Shown piece by piece: positions 1 through 9,754 of a DNA stretch of 64,000 nt (position 1 is the stretch's first letter; each line of letters begins with the position of its first letter). The stretch spans positions 372,001 to 436,000 of the forward strand of contig NZ_CP014263.1 of the NCBI RefSeq assembly GCF_001988955.1, read 5' to 3'. The notes beneath the pieces were generated by a model that saw only the letters and a list, made by a program, of their open reading frames with translations, made no database searches and had not been told where the DNA came from. This DNA comes from Spirosoma montaniterrae (lineage in GTDB: Bacteria; Bacteroidota; Bacteroidia; Cytophagales; Spirosomataceae). The position numbers and the translations under genes are program-made.

Positions 1-3000
1 CGGTGTATTGCCAGGATGGTGTTTGCCGCAGTGCAACCTCGAAAGAGTATACCATCAAGGTGACGCCGGTACCGGCACCAACCATTGTGGCTTCGGCTAC
101 GGTTGTTGAGCCGGGTGGAACGATCTCGCTATCGGCTATTGGCTGTGTGGGTGAGGTTATCTGGAACGCCAACGATGTCAACGGTAACAATAAAGGCGAA
201 GTAATTGTAGTGCGGCCAGAAGGCACGCAGACGTACTACGCACAGTGTCGCTATCGGACATGTCTCAGTGACCCATCGATCACCATCGTAGTGAATCCGG
301 GCAACTGCATCGCCGATGCTGGCTCGCTGACGGCAGTTAATACGAATGTATGCGCTGGAACAGCCACCTCAGTAACGCTTGACGCTACGCCAAACGGCGG
401 TCTGGTGAAACCGGAAGGCTACTCGGTGCTGTATGTCCTGACGAAAGGCGATGGGCTGGTAATTCAGCAAACGAGCGCAACACCATCGTTTACGGTAGCT
501 GCCACAGCCGGTAACTACACCATCCATACACTGGTGTACAATGCCAACGCAGGCGACAAAAACTACCTCGATCTGTCGGGCGTAGTGCCAGGTGTGACGA
601 CGGGTGCCGACGTGCTGAAACTCATTGCCGACCGCAAGGTATGCGCCGACCTCGACGCTGCCGGTGCTAAGGTGAACGTGAAGATTGTGGCTCCGCCAAC
701 GCTCGCGTCCCTGCCATCACTAACGGTTTGTGCCGGTTCGAGCGTAACGCTCACGGCTGCGGGCTGCGACGGTGGCACGGTAACGTGGTCTGACAAGTCA
801 ACGGGTGCATCGATTGTGCGCACGGTGAACAGCAACCTGTTCCTGACGGCAGTCTGTACCATCGACGGTTGCACCAGCCAGCCTTCGGCAGGTCTCAACG
901 TAGCAATCGCTACCTACGAGATTCCGACCATTGCGGTCGATAAGCCGGTCATCTGCACAGGTGAAACTGTATCGCTGACGGCAACAGGCTGCAACGGTGG
1001 TACATACGTCTGGTCTGATCCGGCCAGCACCACTGGTTCGGTACTGACCGTGACACCGCAGGAGACGTCGCAATACCGCGTGAAGTGTATGATTGGTCAG
1101 TGCGTAAGCGACTGGTCGGCTTCTAACACCATCACGGTGGGTACGCCACAGGCTCCGACGGTTGCCATTGCCGGATCAGCGCAGGCCAGCACCACGCTGT
1201 GCTTCGGCTCGCCAGTTACGCTGGTGGCGGAAGGTTGTCCGCAAGGCAGCTACGTAACCTGGTCGAATCAGCAGGTAGGTACGTCGATCACGATCACGCC
1301 AAGCCAGAGCGGAACCTATACGGCCCAGTGCTGCACCTCGAACAATTGTAAGAGTGTGCCGTCGAGAGTCATTGCGGTAACGGTGCTGCCGAAAGTACAG
1401 CAGCCGACAGTGGCAGACAGGACAAACACTTGTCCGTTCAATACGGTAGACCTGACTACGGCAGTAGTGGGCCGCGTATCAACTGTCGGTGGCATGTTCG
1501 AATTCTACACGAGCGAGACGCTGAATAGTGAATCGAAAGTGGCGAATCCGGCGGCTGTCGGCACGGGAACCTACTACGTGATTGAGAAGACGGTGGATGG
1601 TTGCACCAGCCTGCCGGTTGTCATTCATGTACGGATTACCAACTGTACTGAGCAGACGCCCTGCGACGAGAAGAATCCGGCCACTGCGGATGCTGGTACG
1701 GATGCCAGCATCTGCGCAGCCAAAACGTATCAGTTAGCTGGTAAGATGGGTGGTTCGGGCAAAACGGCTCAGTGGACCACCAGTGGCACGGGTAAGTTTG
1801 ACGATCCGTTCGCGCTTAACGCTATTTACACCGCCAGTTTGAATGATATTCTGGCGGGTAAAGTAACGCTGACGCTCTCGGTAAGCACAAATAACACGGC
1901 CTGCCCGGTAGCGAAAGACCAGATGGAACTGACCATCAACGGTGGCAAAACCGTTCCGACGATTAGCCCGAATGGGTCAATCAGTCTGTGCTTCGGCGAC
2001 TCGGTTAAGCTGACTGCATCAGAGGGAGCCGGGTATCTGTGGAACAACCGCGCTACAACGAAGTCGATTGTCGTGAAAACCAGCGGTGTTTACAGCGTAC
2101 AGGTAGTCGATGCGAATGGCTGCACGTCGGTTAAGTCGGAAAAAGTGACGATAAACGTTGCTGAACCCGTTCTGCCACCGCTCGTTGGCAACCTGCGCAA
2201 TGTATGCCCGTCGAAGATTGTTGACCTGACAAAGGCACTTTCGTCAACTACGGCTGGCAGCACCTATACCTATCGCATTTGCGAATGCGTGACGTCGAAC
2301 GTGATTATGCGCCCCGATTCGGTCTGTGAAGGCACCTACTGGGTAGTGGAGAAAACGGCGCAGGGTTGCTTAAGCAAACCGGCTAAGATTGTTGTGAAAA
2401 CGTTCGATTGTGCAGCGGATACGCTTGACACCGACGTGAGTATTACCAAACTTGCCAGCACGAGTAACGTTAGCAACGGTCAGCCAGTGACGTACACGAT
2501 CTCGGTAACGAACCAGGGTACGCACACAGCGAAAAACATCGATGTGCGCGACGTATTGCCAGCGGGTCTGGAACTGGTTCCGTCTACGATTAGCGGATTC
2601 ACGGTGTCGAACGGTGTGATTCACAAGCGCATCGACAGCCTGAAAGCAGGTGCATCGGCTTCGATTACGTTCGATGCCCGCATTCTGAAGAAAGGCCAGT
2701 CGATTGTGAACAAGGCTGAGATTACGTATCTCGACAACGAAGACCCCAACCTGACGAATAACACCTCGAGTGTGGCCGTACAGGATACCAGTACACGGAA
2801 GGCCAGCCTGATTGGTTTGGCAAAAGCAGTGCTGGGTACGCCCGAAATGCAGGGAGATTCGGTTGTCAACGTGAACTATCAGTTCGTTATCCGCAACTTT
2901 GGCGACGACACGCTCCGAAACGTAGGTGTGACGGATGATCTGGCAGCGGCCTTTGCGCCCCATCAGGTGATCTCGGTAGCTCCGGGTACAGACGCCAACA

Positions 3001-5063
3001 GTACGTTGCAACTGAACACGGGCTATTCGGGTGCAGGTGCCAATGCGAACCTGCTCGATTCGACAAGCTACATCCTGCCGGGTGCTGTTCAGCGGATTTC
3101 GCTGGCAGTGTCGATCAAGCGGGTGCCGGGCGATAGCAGCAAGGTGTTTAGCAACACGGCTGTAGCTACGGCGATGAATAGCCTGACGATGGTGAGCGAT
3201 GCATCGGCTAACGGTGGCGACCCCGATGAAGACAGCGATAATGATCCGGGTAATAACACGGGTGTTACGAGCTTCACGCTGGGTAGCCAGCCGAAAGGTC
3301 CGGCCATTGGCCTGGCACTGGCGGTGGTGAAAATTGAACCACAAGGCGATGGCAGCTACAATGTGACCTACAAAGCCACAGTGAAAAATGCCGGTACAGT
3401 GAATCTGACAGACGTAAGTATCTCGGATACGCTGGCCCGCACGTTCCCATCACCGGCTTCATTCAGCATCGTGAGCGGACCAACGGTAGCCGGGGGAAGC
3501 TCGCTGGTTGCCAACACAGCCTACAACGGCAACACCGATGCGAACCTGCTGACCAGTGCCAGCTCGCTGAGCGCAGGGGCGGTTGACTCGGTACTCGTTG
3601 TGGTGAATGTGCAGCCGAACGGCAACAACGGTCCGTTCTACGCCAGCGCAACGGCAAAAGGTCGCTCAGTACTCGACAGCAATCAGATAGTGATGGACAT
3701 CTCGAACAATGGTATTAATCCGAATCCCCTTGGTTCGATCTCGACGCCGGTTCGCTTTGACCTGCCGATTGGGTTGCTGGGTATTGCCAAAGACGTAGCC
3801 CAGACTCGGCGCGATGATGGTACATACGATGTGCTGTACACCATTCTGCTGAAGAACATGGGTACGGGGCCGCTGAACAGGATTCAGGTGGTTGACAACC
3901 TGAGCGAAACCTTCGCCGGGGCAGCTATCCTGAACAACGCAAGTAATCCGATCACGGTAACGGCTGGTCCTGGCCTGACGCCGAATCCTAATTACACGGG
4001 CGAAGGTCTGCTCACCAACATGCTGGTCGATTCGGCCAGCAGCCTGGCGGTGGGTGGCAGCAGTAGCCTGACGTTCAAGGTGCACGTGGGGCTGACAACG
4101 ACGGCTTCGTCGCTGACGTTCAACAACACGGCTTTTGCATCGGCCCTGTCGTCGACCAGCGGAGTGGTATCGGCAACGTCAACGGCGGGTACGAACCCCG
4201 ACCCTGATAATGACCTCGATCCGCGCAACAACAACTCGCCTACACCCGTGGTGCTCAACAATGCAGCGACAAACTCGCACATTGGTGTAGCCATGTCGGT
4301 ACGCGATACAGTGCGCCAGGCCGATGGCACGTTCAACGTTACCTATCAGGTAGTTGTGCGGAACTTCGGACCGAGCATACTGACGCACGTGTCGGTGAGC
4401 GATACGCTGTCGAAAGTTTTCAATGCCAGCACGGGAGCCACGTATAAGGTTGTCAGAGCACCTTACACGACCTCAACGGGTAGTGCGCTGAAACTGAACG
4501 ATAAGTTCGACGGTGGTGCAGAGCCGCTGCTTGTGATTGGCGACAGCACCAGCCGACTCTCGGTAAGTCAGGTCGATACAATTCTGGTAGTGCTCAACGT
4601 GGCAACGAACGGTAGTACGACTACTTTCCTGAACACGGTGTATGCACGAGCCCGGAATAACACCGGAACCGTTTCCGACGTGTCGACCAACGGTTTGAAC
4701 CCAGACCCGAACGGCAACAACAACCCAACCGACAACAACGAGCGCGAGGCCACTCCGCTCAACCTGCCGGCCACGAGTTCGTCGCTGTTCATACCGGAAG
4801 GCTTCTCGCCCAATGGCGATGGTATTAACGACCTGTTCATCGTTCGTGGTACAGGTTCGGCCACCATCAGTCTGGAAGTGTATAACCGCTGGGGCAACAT
4901 GGTTTACAAAAATGACGATTATCGCAATGATTGGGACGGTAAAGCAAATACCGGTATCTCGACAGGTGGCGATGCGAACGGACTGCCCGATGGCACGTAC
5001 TACTACGTGATCAGACTGAGCGACGGACGCGAGTTTGTACGATACATGACGATTAACCGCTAA
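1..5063 (+). CDS. Giant DUF11-repeat surface protein with CHU_C (type B T9SS) C-terminal domain, 5' end outside window
   Basis: The reading frame is open from the left edge, so the true start and signal peptide are missing; at least 1,686 residues remain. The first ~800 residues are Ig/PKD-like modules, rich in Thr, Ser and Val, with regularly spaced cysteines. A DUF11 module follows near residue 810. Four related ~160-residue repeats begin near residues 937, 1102, 1256 and 1427, each opening with an IGLA/IGVA-like strand and carrying an 'SDTL'-like motif. From ~1597 to the end is a CHU_C/gliding-motility-associated domain (FSPNGDGIND, YNRWGNMVY, DGTYYYVI). In this family that domain directs secretion by the type IX system, and such proteins depend on a PorP/SprF partner; one starts 5 bp downstream. 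I infer a SprB-like adhesin or surface filament. The ligand is unknown. Confidence 0.9.
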   Translation, partial: VYCQDGVCRSATSKEYTIKVTPVPAPTIVASATVVEPGGTISLSAIGCVGEVIWNANDVNGNNKGEVIVVRPEGTQTYYAQCRYRTCLSDPSITIVVNPGNCIADAGSLTAVNTNVCAGTATSVTLDATPNGGLVKPEGYSVLYVLTKGDGLVIQQTSATPSFTVAATAGNYTIHTLVYNANAGDKNYLDLSGVVPGVTTGADVLKLIADRKVCADLDAAGAKVNVKIVAPPTLASLPSLTVCAGSSVTLTAAGCDGGTVTWSDKSTGASIVRTVNSNLFLTAVCTIDGCTSQPSAGLNVAIATYEIPTIAVDKPVICTGETVSLTATGCNGGTYVWSDPASTTGSVLTVTPQETSQYRVKCMIGQCVSDWSASNTITVGTPQAPTVAIAGSAQASTTLCFGSPVTLVAEGCPQGSYVTWSNQQVGTSITITPSQSGTYTAQCCTSNNCKSVPSRVIAVTVLPKVQQPTVADRTNTCPFNTVDLTTAVVGRVSTVGGMFEFYTSETLNSESKVANPAAVGTGTYYVIEKTVDGCTSLPVVIHVRITNCTEQTPCDEKNPATADAGTDASICAAKTYQLAGKMGGSGKTAQWTTSGTGKFDDPFALNAIYTASLNDILAGKVTLTLSVSTNNTACPVAKDQMELTINGGKTVPTISPNGSISLCFGDSVKLTASEGAGYLWNNRATTKSIVVKTSGVYSVQVVDANGCTSVKSEKVTINVAEPVLPPLVGNLRNVCPSKIVDLTKALSSTTAGSTYTYRICECVTSNVIMRPDSVCEGTYWVVEKTAQGCLSKPAKIVVKTFDCAADTLDTDVSITKLASTSNVSNGQPVTYTISVTNQGTHTAKNIDVRDVLPAGLELVPSTISGFTVSNGVIHKRIDSLKAGASASITFDARILKKGQSIVNKAEITYLDNEDPNLTNNTSSVAVQDTSTRKASLIGLAKAVLGTPEMQGDSVVNVNYQFVIRNFGDDTLRNVGVTDDLAAAFAPHQVISVAPGTDANSTLQLNTGYSGAGANANLLDSTSYILPGAVQRISLAVSIKRVPGDSSKVFSNTAVATAMNSLTMVSDASANGGDPDEDSDNDPGNNTGVTSFTLGSQPKGPAIGLALAVVKIEPQGDGSYNVTYKATVKNAGTVNLTDVSISDTLARTFPSPASFSIVSGPTVAGGSSLVANTAYNGNTDANLLTSASSLSAGAVDSVLVVVNVQPNGNNGPFYASATAKGRSVLDSNQIVMDISNNGINPNPLGSISTPVRFDLPIGLLGIAKDVAQTRRDDGTYDVLYTILLKNMGTGPLNRIQVVDNLSETFAGAAILNNASNPITVTAGPGLTPNPNYTGEGLLTNMLVDSASSLAVGGSSSLTFKVHVGLTTTASSLTFNNTAFASALSSTSGVVSATSTAGTNPDPDNDLDPRNNNSPTPVVLNNAATNSHIGVAMSVRDTVRQADGTFNVTYQVVVRNFGPSILTHVSVSDTLSKVFNASTGATYKVVRAPYTTSTGSALKLNDKFDGGAEPLLVIGDSTSRLSVSQVDTILVVLNVATNGSTTTFLNTVYARARNNTGTVSDVSTNGLNPDPNGNNNPTDNNEREATPLNLPATSSSLFIPEGFSPNGDGINDLFIVRGTGSATISLEVYNRWGNMVYKNDDYRNDWDGKANTGISTGGDANGLPDGTYYYVIRLSDGREFVRYMTINR

Positions 5064-5068
5064 TACCG

Positions 5069-6049
5069 ATGGCAAACCAATTTTCAACCAAACGTTGGGC
5101 AGCCGCGCTGCTGCTGATCCTTGTGATCGGCAGCAGCCAGGTCCGGGCACAGCAAGACAAGATGTTCTCGCAGTACATGTTCAACATGATGGCTCTCAAC
5201 CCGGCCTATGCCGGTAGCCGTGACGTGCTGAGCATGACGGCCCTCTACCGAAATCAGTGGACCGGCGTGCCGGGTGCTCCACAAACGGCGACCTTCACGA
5301 TGGACATGCCCCTGAACCGGGAGCGGGTTGGCGTCGGTCTTCAACTGTACGGTGATCGCTATGGCGAGATGCAGGAAGCCGGGGCGTTTGCGTCCTACGC
5401 CTTCCGCATCAAAGTTGGGCAGCGCACCACGCTGGCTCTCGGCTTGCAGGCAGGCGCATCGAGCTACAACGCAAACCTGACGAACGTGCAACTATCACCC
5501 GATGGGTTGCCGTCGAACGATCCGGCTTTTGCCGTGAACATCAGCAAGGTGCTCCCCAACTTCGGAACGGGTATCTACCTGAGCAACGACCGGTCGTACT
5601 TCAGTATCTCGGTGCCACGCCTGATCAAAAACAAGCTGAGCGAGTATAATGTGGGCGGTTTGCGCTCCGTACAGGCCCGGCACGCGTTTTTGGCGGCTGG
5701 CTTCGTGGTGGGAATCAGTCCTGTGGTAAAGATGAAGCCTTCGATGCTCCTCAAATATGCTGAAGGTGCCCCGATGGGCTTCGACGGGAACATCAACTTC
5801 TGGTTTGCCGACCGCATCGCTCTTGGTGCATCGGTACGCCGGAATCAGTTCTCGACCTGGACCGACTACACGACCGATGCTATCGTGGGTATGGTAGAAG
5901 TGCAACTAACCGATCAGTTTCGGTTTGGTTACGCCTACGACCACACCATGAACAAGCTCCGGTCAATTGCACCAAGTTCGCACGAGATTATGCTGCGCTA
6001 TGAGTTTGGCTTCGGCAAAAACCGTATCCTGACACCGCGCTATTTCTAA
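5069..6049 (+). CDS. PorP/SprF family type IX secretion outer-membrane protein (first copy)
   Basis: This 326-residue protein has a signal peptide ending in a VRAQQ-like cleavage region, then the family hallmark QYMFNMMALNPAYAGS, and a run of amphipathic beta strands ending in an aromatic residue (RYF), as expected for an outer-membrane barrel. PorP/SprF proteins serve secretion and surface anchoring of cargo with type B C-terminal domains. It starts 5 bp after the CHU_C-domain adhesin, so the two are almost certainly co-transcribed partners, like sprB-sprF. A long perfect inverted repeat begins at its stop codon. Confidence 0.9.
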   Translation: MANQFSTKRWAAALLLILVIGSSQVRAQQDKMFSQYMFNMMALNPAYAGSRDVLSMTALYRNQWTGVPGAPQTATFTMDMPLNRERVGVGLQLYGDRYGEMQEAGAFASYAFRIKVGQRTTLALGLQAGASSYNANLTNVQLSPDGLPSNDPAFAVNISKVLPNFGTGIYLSNDRSYFSISVPRLIKNKLSEYNVGGLRSVQARHAFLAAGFVVGISPVVKMKPSMLLKYAEGAPMGFDGNINFWFADRIALGASVRRNQFSTWTDYTTDAIVGMVEVQLTDQFRFGYAYDHTMNKLRSIAPSSHEIMLRYEFGFGKNRILTPRYF

Positions 6050-6136
6050 GTTAAAAGTGAAAAGTGCATAGTGAAAAATGAAACACAGCGGTAGGTACGC
6101 TACTCATTTTTCACTATGCACTTTTCACTTTTAACT
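6049..6136. repeat. 33-bp perfect inverted repeat at a stop codon (GTTAAAAGTG family)
   Basis: The arms 6049-6081 and 6104-6136 are exact reverse complements around a 22-base loop. The left arm begins at the last base of the PorP/SprF stop codon. The arms are built from AGTGAAAA/GTTAAAAGTG motifs shared with the inverted repeat at 24471-24545, which also begins at a stop codon. It could act as a terminator or mRNA 3' stabiliser, but the two related copies suggest a dispersed palindromic element. Confidence 0.85.
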
Positions 6137-6241
6137 ATTTTCGGCGTAGTATTTGCTTAATAAAAGGTATATCCTGTCGCATGTCGGTGAGGATGTACCT
6201 TTTCTTATTTTGGTTCAGTGTGTATCTCAATCCCGCAGCGT

Positions 6242-8611
6242 ATGACACGCATCGTTTTACTACTCGGATTTGTCTGGTGTGCCGTAGGGGCGGCATGGGG
6301 GCAGTCGGTGCTTCGGCAGGCCGACCGGCAATTCGATCAGTTGGCTTATACGAAAGCCGCCGAACTCTATGAACAGGCTCTTGCCAGGCCAGAAGGATTG
6401 TCGGAGAGCGAACGCCGGTCGGCTTCGGCAAAATTAGGGTATAGCTATCAGCAAGTGCGTGATATGCCCAATGCGGAGCGGGTGTACCGAGACCTTGTTA
6501 AGGCTGGTGAATTATCTGCCGAATACAACCAGTGTTACCTGTTTTTCGCGCAGGCCCTTGCCAGCAATGGCAAATACAGTGAAGCGCAGGAAGCTTACGA
6601 GAAATATAGTAAGCTACAGGCTGCTGATAAACGCGGGCCGATGTTTTCGAAGCTATACCGCGATGTGAGCGTACTAACCAAAAATGCGGGAAGCTATAAG
6701 GTCGAATTTCTGAAAATAAACACCAAGAAAGCGGAATTTAGCCCCATGCTGTATAAAGATGGGCTTGTGTTTGTGTCGGCAAACGAAAACAGCGGTATCA
6801 AGCGCATTTTTAAATGGAGCAACACGCCTTTCTTAGACCTTTATTACGTTCCCGAACTCAAGTCGATCCGGGCCTCGAAGGCGTCGTCGCTTGGAGCGTC
6901 TGAACGTCGGCTTCGGCGCGTATCGGGCACGCCCGTGCTACGCCCGCTGGGCCGTGACGACTACAGTGCGCCAACGGCCAACGACTCCCGCACTGTAGGC
7001 TTCTACGGCAATAGTATTAACATGGGCTATGAAGATCAGCCTATTAGTGAATCTGACCGGTTCAGCCGTTCGCTGAATACCAAGTACCACGAAGGGCCGA
7101 CGACGTTTACCAAAGATGGCTCGCGGGTGATTTTTACGCGCAATAATTACACTGAGGGCAAGTACCGCCAAAGCTCCGACGGAATCAATAAACTCAAACT
7201 CTATACGGCTACCCAAACCAACGGATTCTGGAGCGAGGCTGAGGAAATGCCTTTCAACAGTGATGAGTATTCATCGGGTCATCCGGCTCTCTCGAAAGAC
7301 GATCAGTTACTGTATTTTTCGTCAGACCGACCGGGCGGTTTCGGTGGCACCGATATTTACGTGTCGCGGATGCAGAACGGGAAATGGGGCGAGCCGGTAA
7401 ATCTGGGGAAAGATGTCAACTCGAAAGGAAACGAACTCTTTCCGTTCGTAGACGAGAAAAACAACCTCTACTTTGCCTCCGACGGTCTGCCCGGTTTAGG
7501 TGAACTCGACATTTTTTACGCTCAGCTAACCCCCGAAGGCAAACAGGCGGTCAGCGTTCGAAATGTGGGCGCACCGCTCAACTCACCCAAAGATGATTTT
7601 GGTATTGTGACGGATGGTGATCGGATGTCCGGCTTTTTTAGCAGCAACCGAAAAAACGGCGGCTCCGACGACGACCTGTACCGCTTTACCCGCGAAGGAT
7701 CGATGTACCCGTGTCGCGAACTGATTGTAAGCGTATTCGACGCTGAATCAAAGGAACCGCTCGTGAATACGTCGGTGGCATTGGATAACCCCGCTAACGA
7801 TAAGCAGATGCAGCTTAAAACCGATGCCGAAGGATTGGTGCGTATTTGCCTCGACTCCGATAACGAAGTGAGTTTTCTGGTGACTCAGGAAGGCTACCTG
7901 GACAATAAAGTTGGCTTCTCAACTCGTAACCTCTCCGACGATCAGCCTACGCGTTTAGACATTCCACTGGCTAAACCAACCGTGACCGCTCCAAACGCGA
8001 CCGTATTGCGGGGTCGCGTAACCACACAAAAAGATAAGAAACCCATTGCAGGCGTGAAGGTAGTGCTGATTAATGAGTGTGATGGTACGTCGCAGGAAAC
8101 CACCACCGGGGCAGATGGTAGCTACGAATTTGCCACCAAACCTGGCTGTAACTACCTGCTTGAAGCTATGAAAGATAATATGGGAACCACGGGGTCAAGG
8201 GTGCTTGCCGATGGCACCGGCTCAACCGAACTGACGATGTTCAAAAAGGGCGATGTGGTGAAAATCGACAATATTTTCTACGACCTGAACAAGGCGGATA
8301 TTCGCCCCGATGCCGCGACTGAGTTAGATAAGTTAGTCGATTTGATGAATAAATACCCGAATATGACTATCGAAATGCGGTCGCATACCGATAGCCGGGC
8401 CACGGCGCAGTACAACAGAACGCTGTCGGGCAATCGGGCCAAATCAGCAGTGGCTTATCTGAAATCAAAGGGCATCTCACCAAAACGGATGGTGGCAAAA
8501 GGCTACGGCGAATCGTTGCCGCTGAACAAATGCAAGGATGGCGTGAAGTGCAGCGAAGAAGACTATCAGCAAAATCGCCGGACGGAGATCAAGATTCTGA
8601 AGTTGGGGTAA
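6242..8611 (+). CDS. PorE-like OmpA-family protein (TPR, PD40 propeller, carboxypeptidase-regulatory-like, OmpA)
   Basis: I place the start at ATG 6242 rather than GTG 6218, because it gives a clean signal peptide (MTRIVLLLG...AWGQ); 789 residues. In order there are TPR-like helices to ~140; WD40-like/PD40 blades from ~150 to ~470 (FSSDRPGGFGGTDIY, NLYFASDG, FFSSNR); two carboxypeptidase-regulatory-like beta sandwiches (~490-670); and a C-terminal OmpA peptidoglycan-binding domain (IFYDLNKADIRPDA, MRSHTDSRA, NRRTEIKI). This is the architecture of PorE and related type IX secretion periplasmic proteins, which link the machinery to peptidoglycan. It lies between two PorP/SprF genes, so it is probably a dedicated accessory of this adhesin locus rather than the core PorE; that is inference. 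Confidence 0.88.
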   Translation: MTRIVLLLGFVWCAVGAAWGQSVLRQADRQFDQLAYTKAAELYEQALARPEGLSESERRSASAKLGYSYQQVRDMPNAERVYRDLVKAGELSAEYNQCYLFFAQALASNGKYSEAQEAYEKYSKLQAADKRGPMFSKLYRDVSVLTKNAGSYKVEFLKINTKKAEFSPMLYKDGLVFVSANENSGIKRIFKWSNTPFLDLYYVPELKSIRASKASSLGASERRLRRVSGTPVLRPLGRDDYSAPTANDSRTVGFYGNSINMGYEDQPISESDRFSRSLNTKYHEGPTTFTKDGSRVIFTRNNYTEGKYRQSSDGINKLKLYTATQTNGFWSEAEEMPFNSDEYSSGHPALSKDDQLLYFSSDRPGGFGGTDIYVSRMQNGKWGEPVNLGKDVNSKGNELFPFVDEKNNLYFASDGLPGLGELDIFYAQLTPEGKQAVSVRNVGAPLNSPKDDFGIVTDGDRMSGFFSSNRKNGGSDDDLYRFTREGSMYPCRELIVSVFDAESKEPLVNTSVALDNPANDKQMQLKTDAEGLVRICLDSDNEVSFLVTQEGYLDNKVGFSTRNLSDDQPTRLDIPLAKPTVTAPNATVLRGRVTTQKDKKPIAGVKVVLINECDGTSQETTTGADGSYEFATKPGCNYLLEAMKDNMGTTGSRVLADGTGSTELTMFKKGDVVKIDNIFYDLNKADIRPDAATELDKLVDLMNKYPNMTIEMRSHTDSRATAQYNRTLSGNRAKSAVAYLKSKGISPKRMVAKGYGESLPLNKCKDGVKCSEEDYQQNRRTEIKILKLG

Positions 8612-8612
8612 A

Positions 8613-8705
8613 GTTTAAACGCAGAGGGCGTAGAGTATTGCGCAGAGTTCGCAGAGTTTTACTCGGTGTTCTCTGCGCGACTCGCTGCGTCCTCTGCGTT
8701 TAAAC
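8613..8705. repeat. Inverted repeat of the AAACGCAGAG family
   Basis: Outer arms 8613-8627 and 8691-8705 are perfect 15-base reverse complements, with further imperfect pairing of CGCAGAG/CTCTGCG motifs inside. It fills the gap between the PorE-like and second PorP/SprF genes. The same motifs recur at 25669-25736 and 34728-34812, so it is a dispersed palindromic family. Confidence 0.8.
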
Positions 8706-8720
8706 ACATATATTTCCGTT

Positions 8721-9605
8721 ATGAAAGGCAAACTCGTTTTTATTCTTCTCTTCATCAGCCAGTGTGCCATAGCGCAGCGGGAGGTGCTGTATTCGCAGTA
8801 CTTAGTCAATCCGCTGGGTATCAACCCGGCCTATGCCGGTAGCCGCGAAACCTTTCATCTGACGGCCCTGCTCCGGCGCAAGTGGTTTGGCGTTCGGGGT
8901 GCACCCATCACGCAGACGGTTTCTATCGACGGAACTGTTGCCAAGGGGCAGATAGGGCTTGGTTTTCAGGCATTAAACGACCGGATGGGGTTTTACCAGG
9001 CTACGGGCTTCTATGGCAGTGCGGCTTACCGGTTCAACTTACCCGCGCTGGCGAAGCTATCTGTCGGCATTCAGGCGGGCGTTAGCGTGCTGCCGTTCCT
9101 GAATATCAACTCGTCGTCGCCACTCAACCAAACCGTAAGCAGCTTTGGCGTAGGGTTATATTACCGGTCAGATCGGCTGTTTGCGGGCATATCGGCTCCC
9201 GAACTGGCAGGTCAGCAAATTGGGTTGGGTGTGCAGTCATTCAATGTACGGCCCGTTATGATGCAGGTGGGTGCACCGATCAACGTAGGCGAAAATACGC
9301 GGCTGATTCCGTCGGTGATGGTCTCGAAAATTAAAGACCGGCCAGTAGGTTTCGACCTGAATCTGCGGGCGTGGTTCAACCAACAAATCGGTCTGGGTAT
9401 ATCATACCGGCAAAATAGCCCCGGCTTAGTGCAAACCAATTATTTACAGGCACTGGCTGAAGTTCAGGTGAGTAAGTCCATTCGGTTGGGATATATTTTT
9501 AACTCACAAACACCCGAAAATCCGAATGCTACGTTATACTTCCAGCCCAGCGTGCATGAGGTGATGCTACGATTCTCCCCCAACACGCTTACGTTTACAG
9601 AATAA
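8721..9605 (+). CDS. PorP/SprF family type IX secretion outer-membrane protein (second copy)
   Basis: The 294-residue product has a signal peptide (MKGKLVFILLFISQCAIAQ) followed by YSQYLVNPLGINPAYAGS, the same N-terminal signature as the protein at 5069, then beta-strand-rich sequence ending in a conserved VMLRFS-like strand. It is clearly a paralogue rather than a tandem copy: length and central sequence differ. Its position behind the PorE-like gene completes an adhesin / SprF / PorE-like / SprF cluster on one strand. It may serve a different cargo or form a mixed complex with the first copy. Confidence 0.88.
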   Translation: MKGKLVFILLFISQCAIAQREVLYSQYLVNPLGINPAYAGSRETFHLTALLRRKWFGVRGAPITQTVSIDGTVAKGQIGLGFQALNDRMGFYQATGFYGSAAYRFNLPALAKLSVGIQAGVSVLPFLNINSSSPLNQTVSSFGVGLYYRSDRLFAGISAPELAGQQIGLGVQSFNVRPVMMQVGAPINVGENTRLIPSVMVSKIKDRPVGFDLNLRAWFNQQIGLGISYRQNSPGLVQTNYLQALAEVQVSKSIRLGYIFNSQTPENPNATLYFQPSVHEVMLRFSPNTLTFTE

Positions 9606-9646
9606 AACTGTGCTACACAGAAATTTTATGCTGCCACACAAATGTT

Positions 9647-9654
9647 TAATTTTG
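9647..9654 (+). promoter_or_regulatory. Possible Bacteroidota -7 promoter element (TAnnTTTG)
   Basis: TAATTTTG matches the Bacteroidota -7 consensus TAnnTTTG exactly and lies just upstream of the ATPase gene. No convincing -33 element is visible, so this is only a candidate. Confidence 0.3.
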
Positions 9655-9754
9655 TGGTAACTTAGTCGTTAGAATGTAATCCAACGCCCGTTTGAAACCC
9701 CACGATGAGATTTCCAGGGCCGACGTGTTTCGCTATCTGACTGCCGACAGTCGT

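Noticed and set aside
2370..3344. 324-residue open frame antisense to the DUF11 protein
   Set aside because: It mirrors the codon periodicity of the plus-strand gene, is rich in Arg and His and matches no family pattern.
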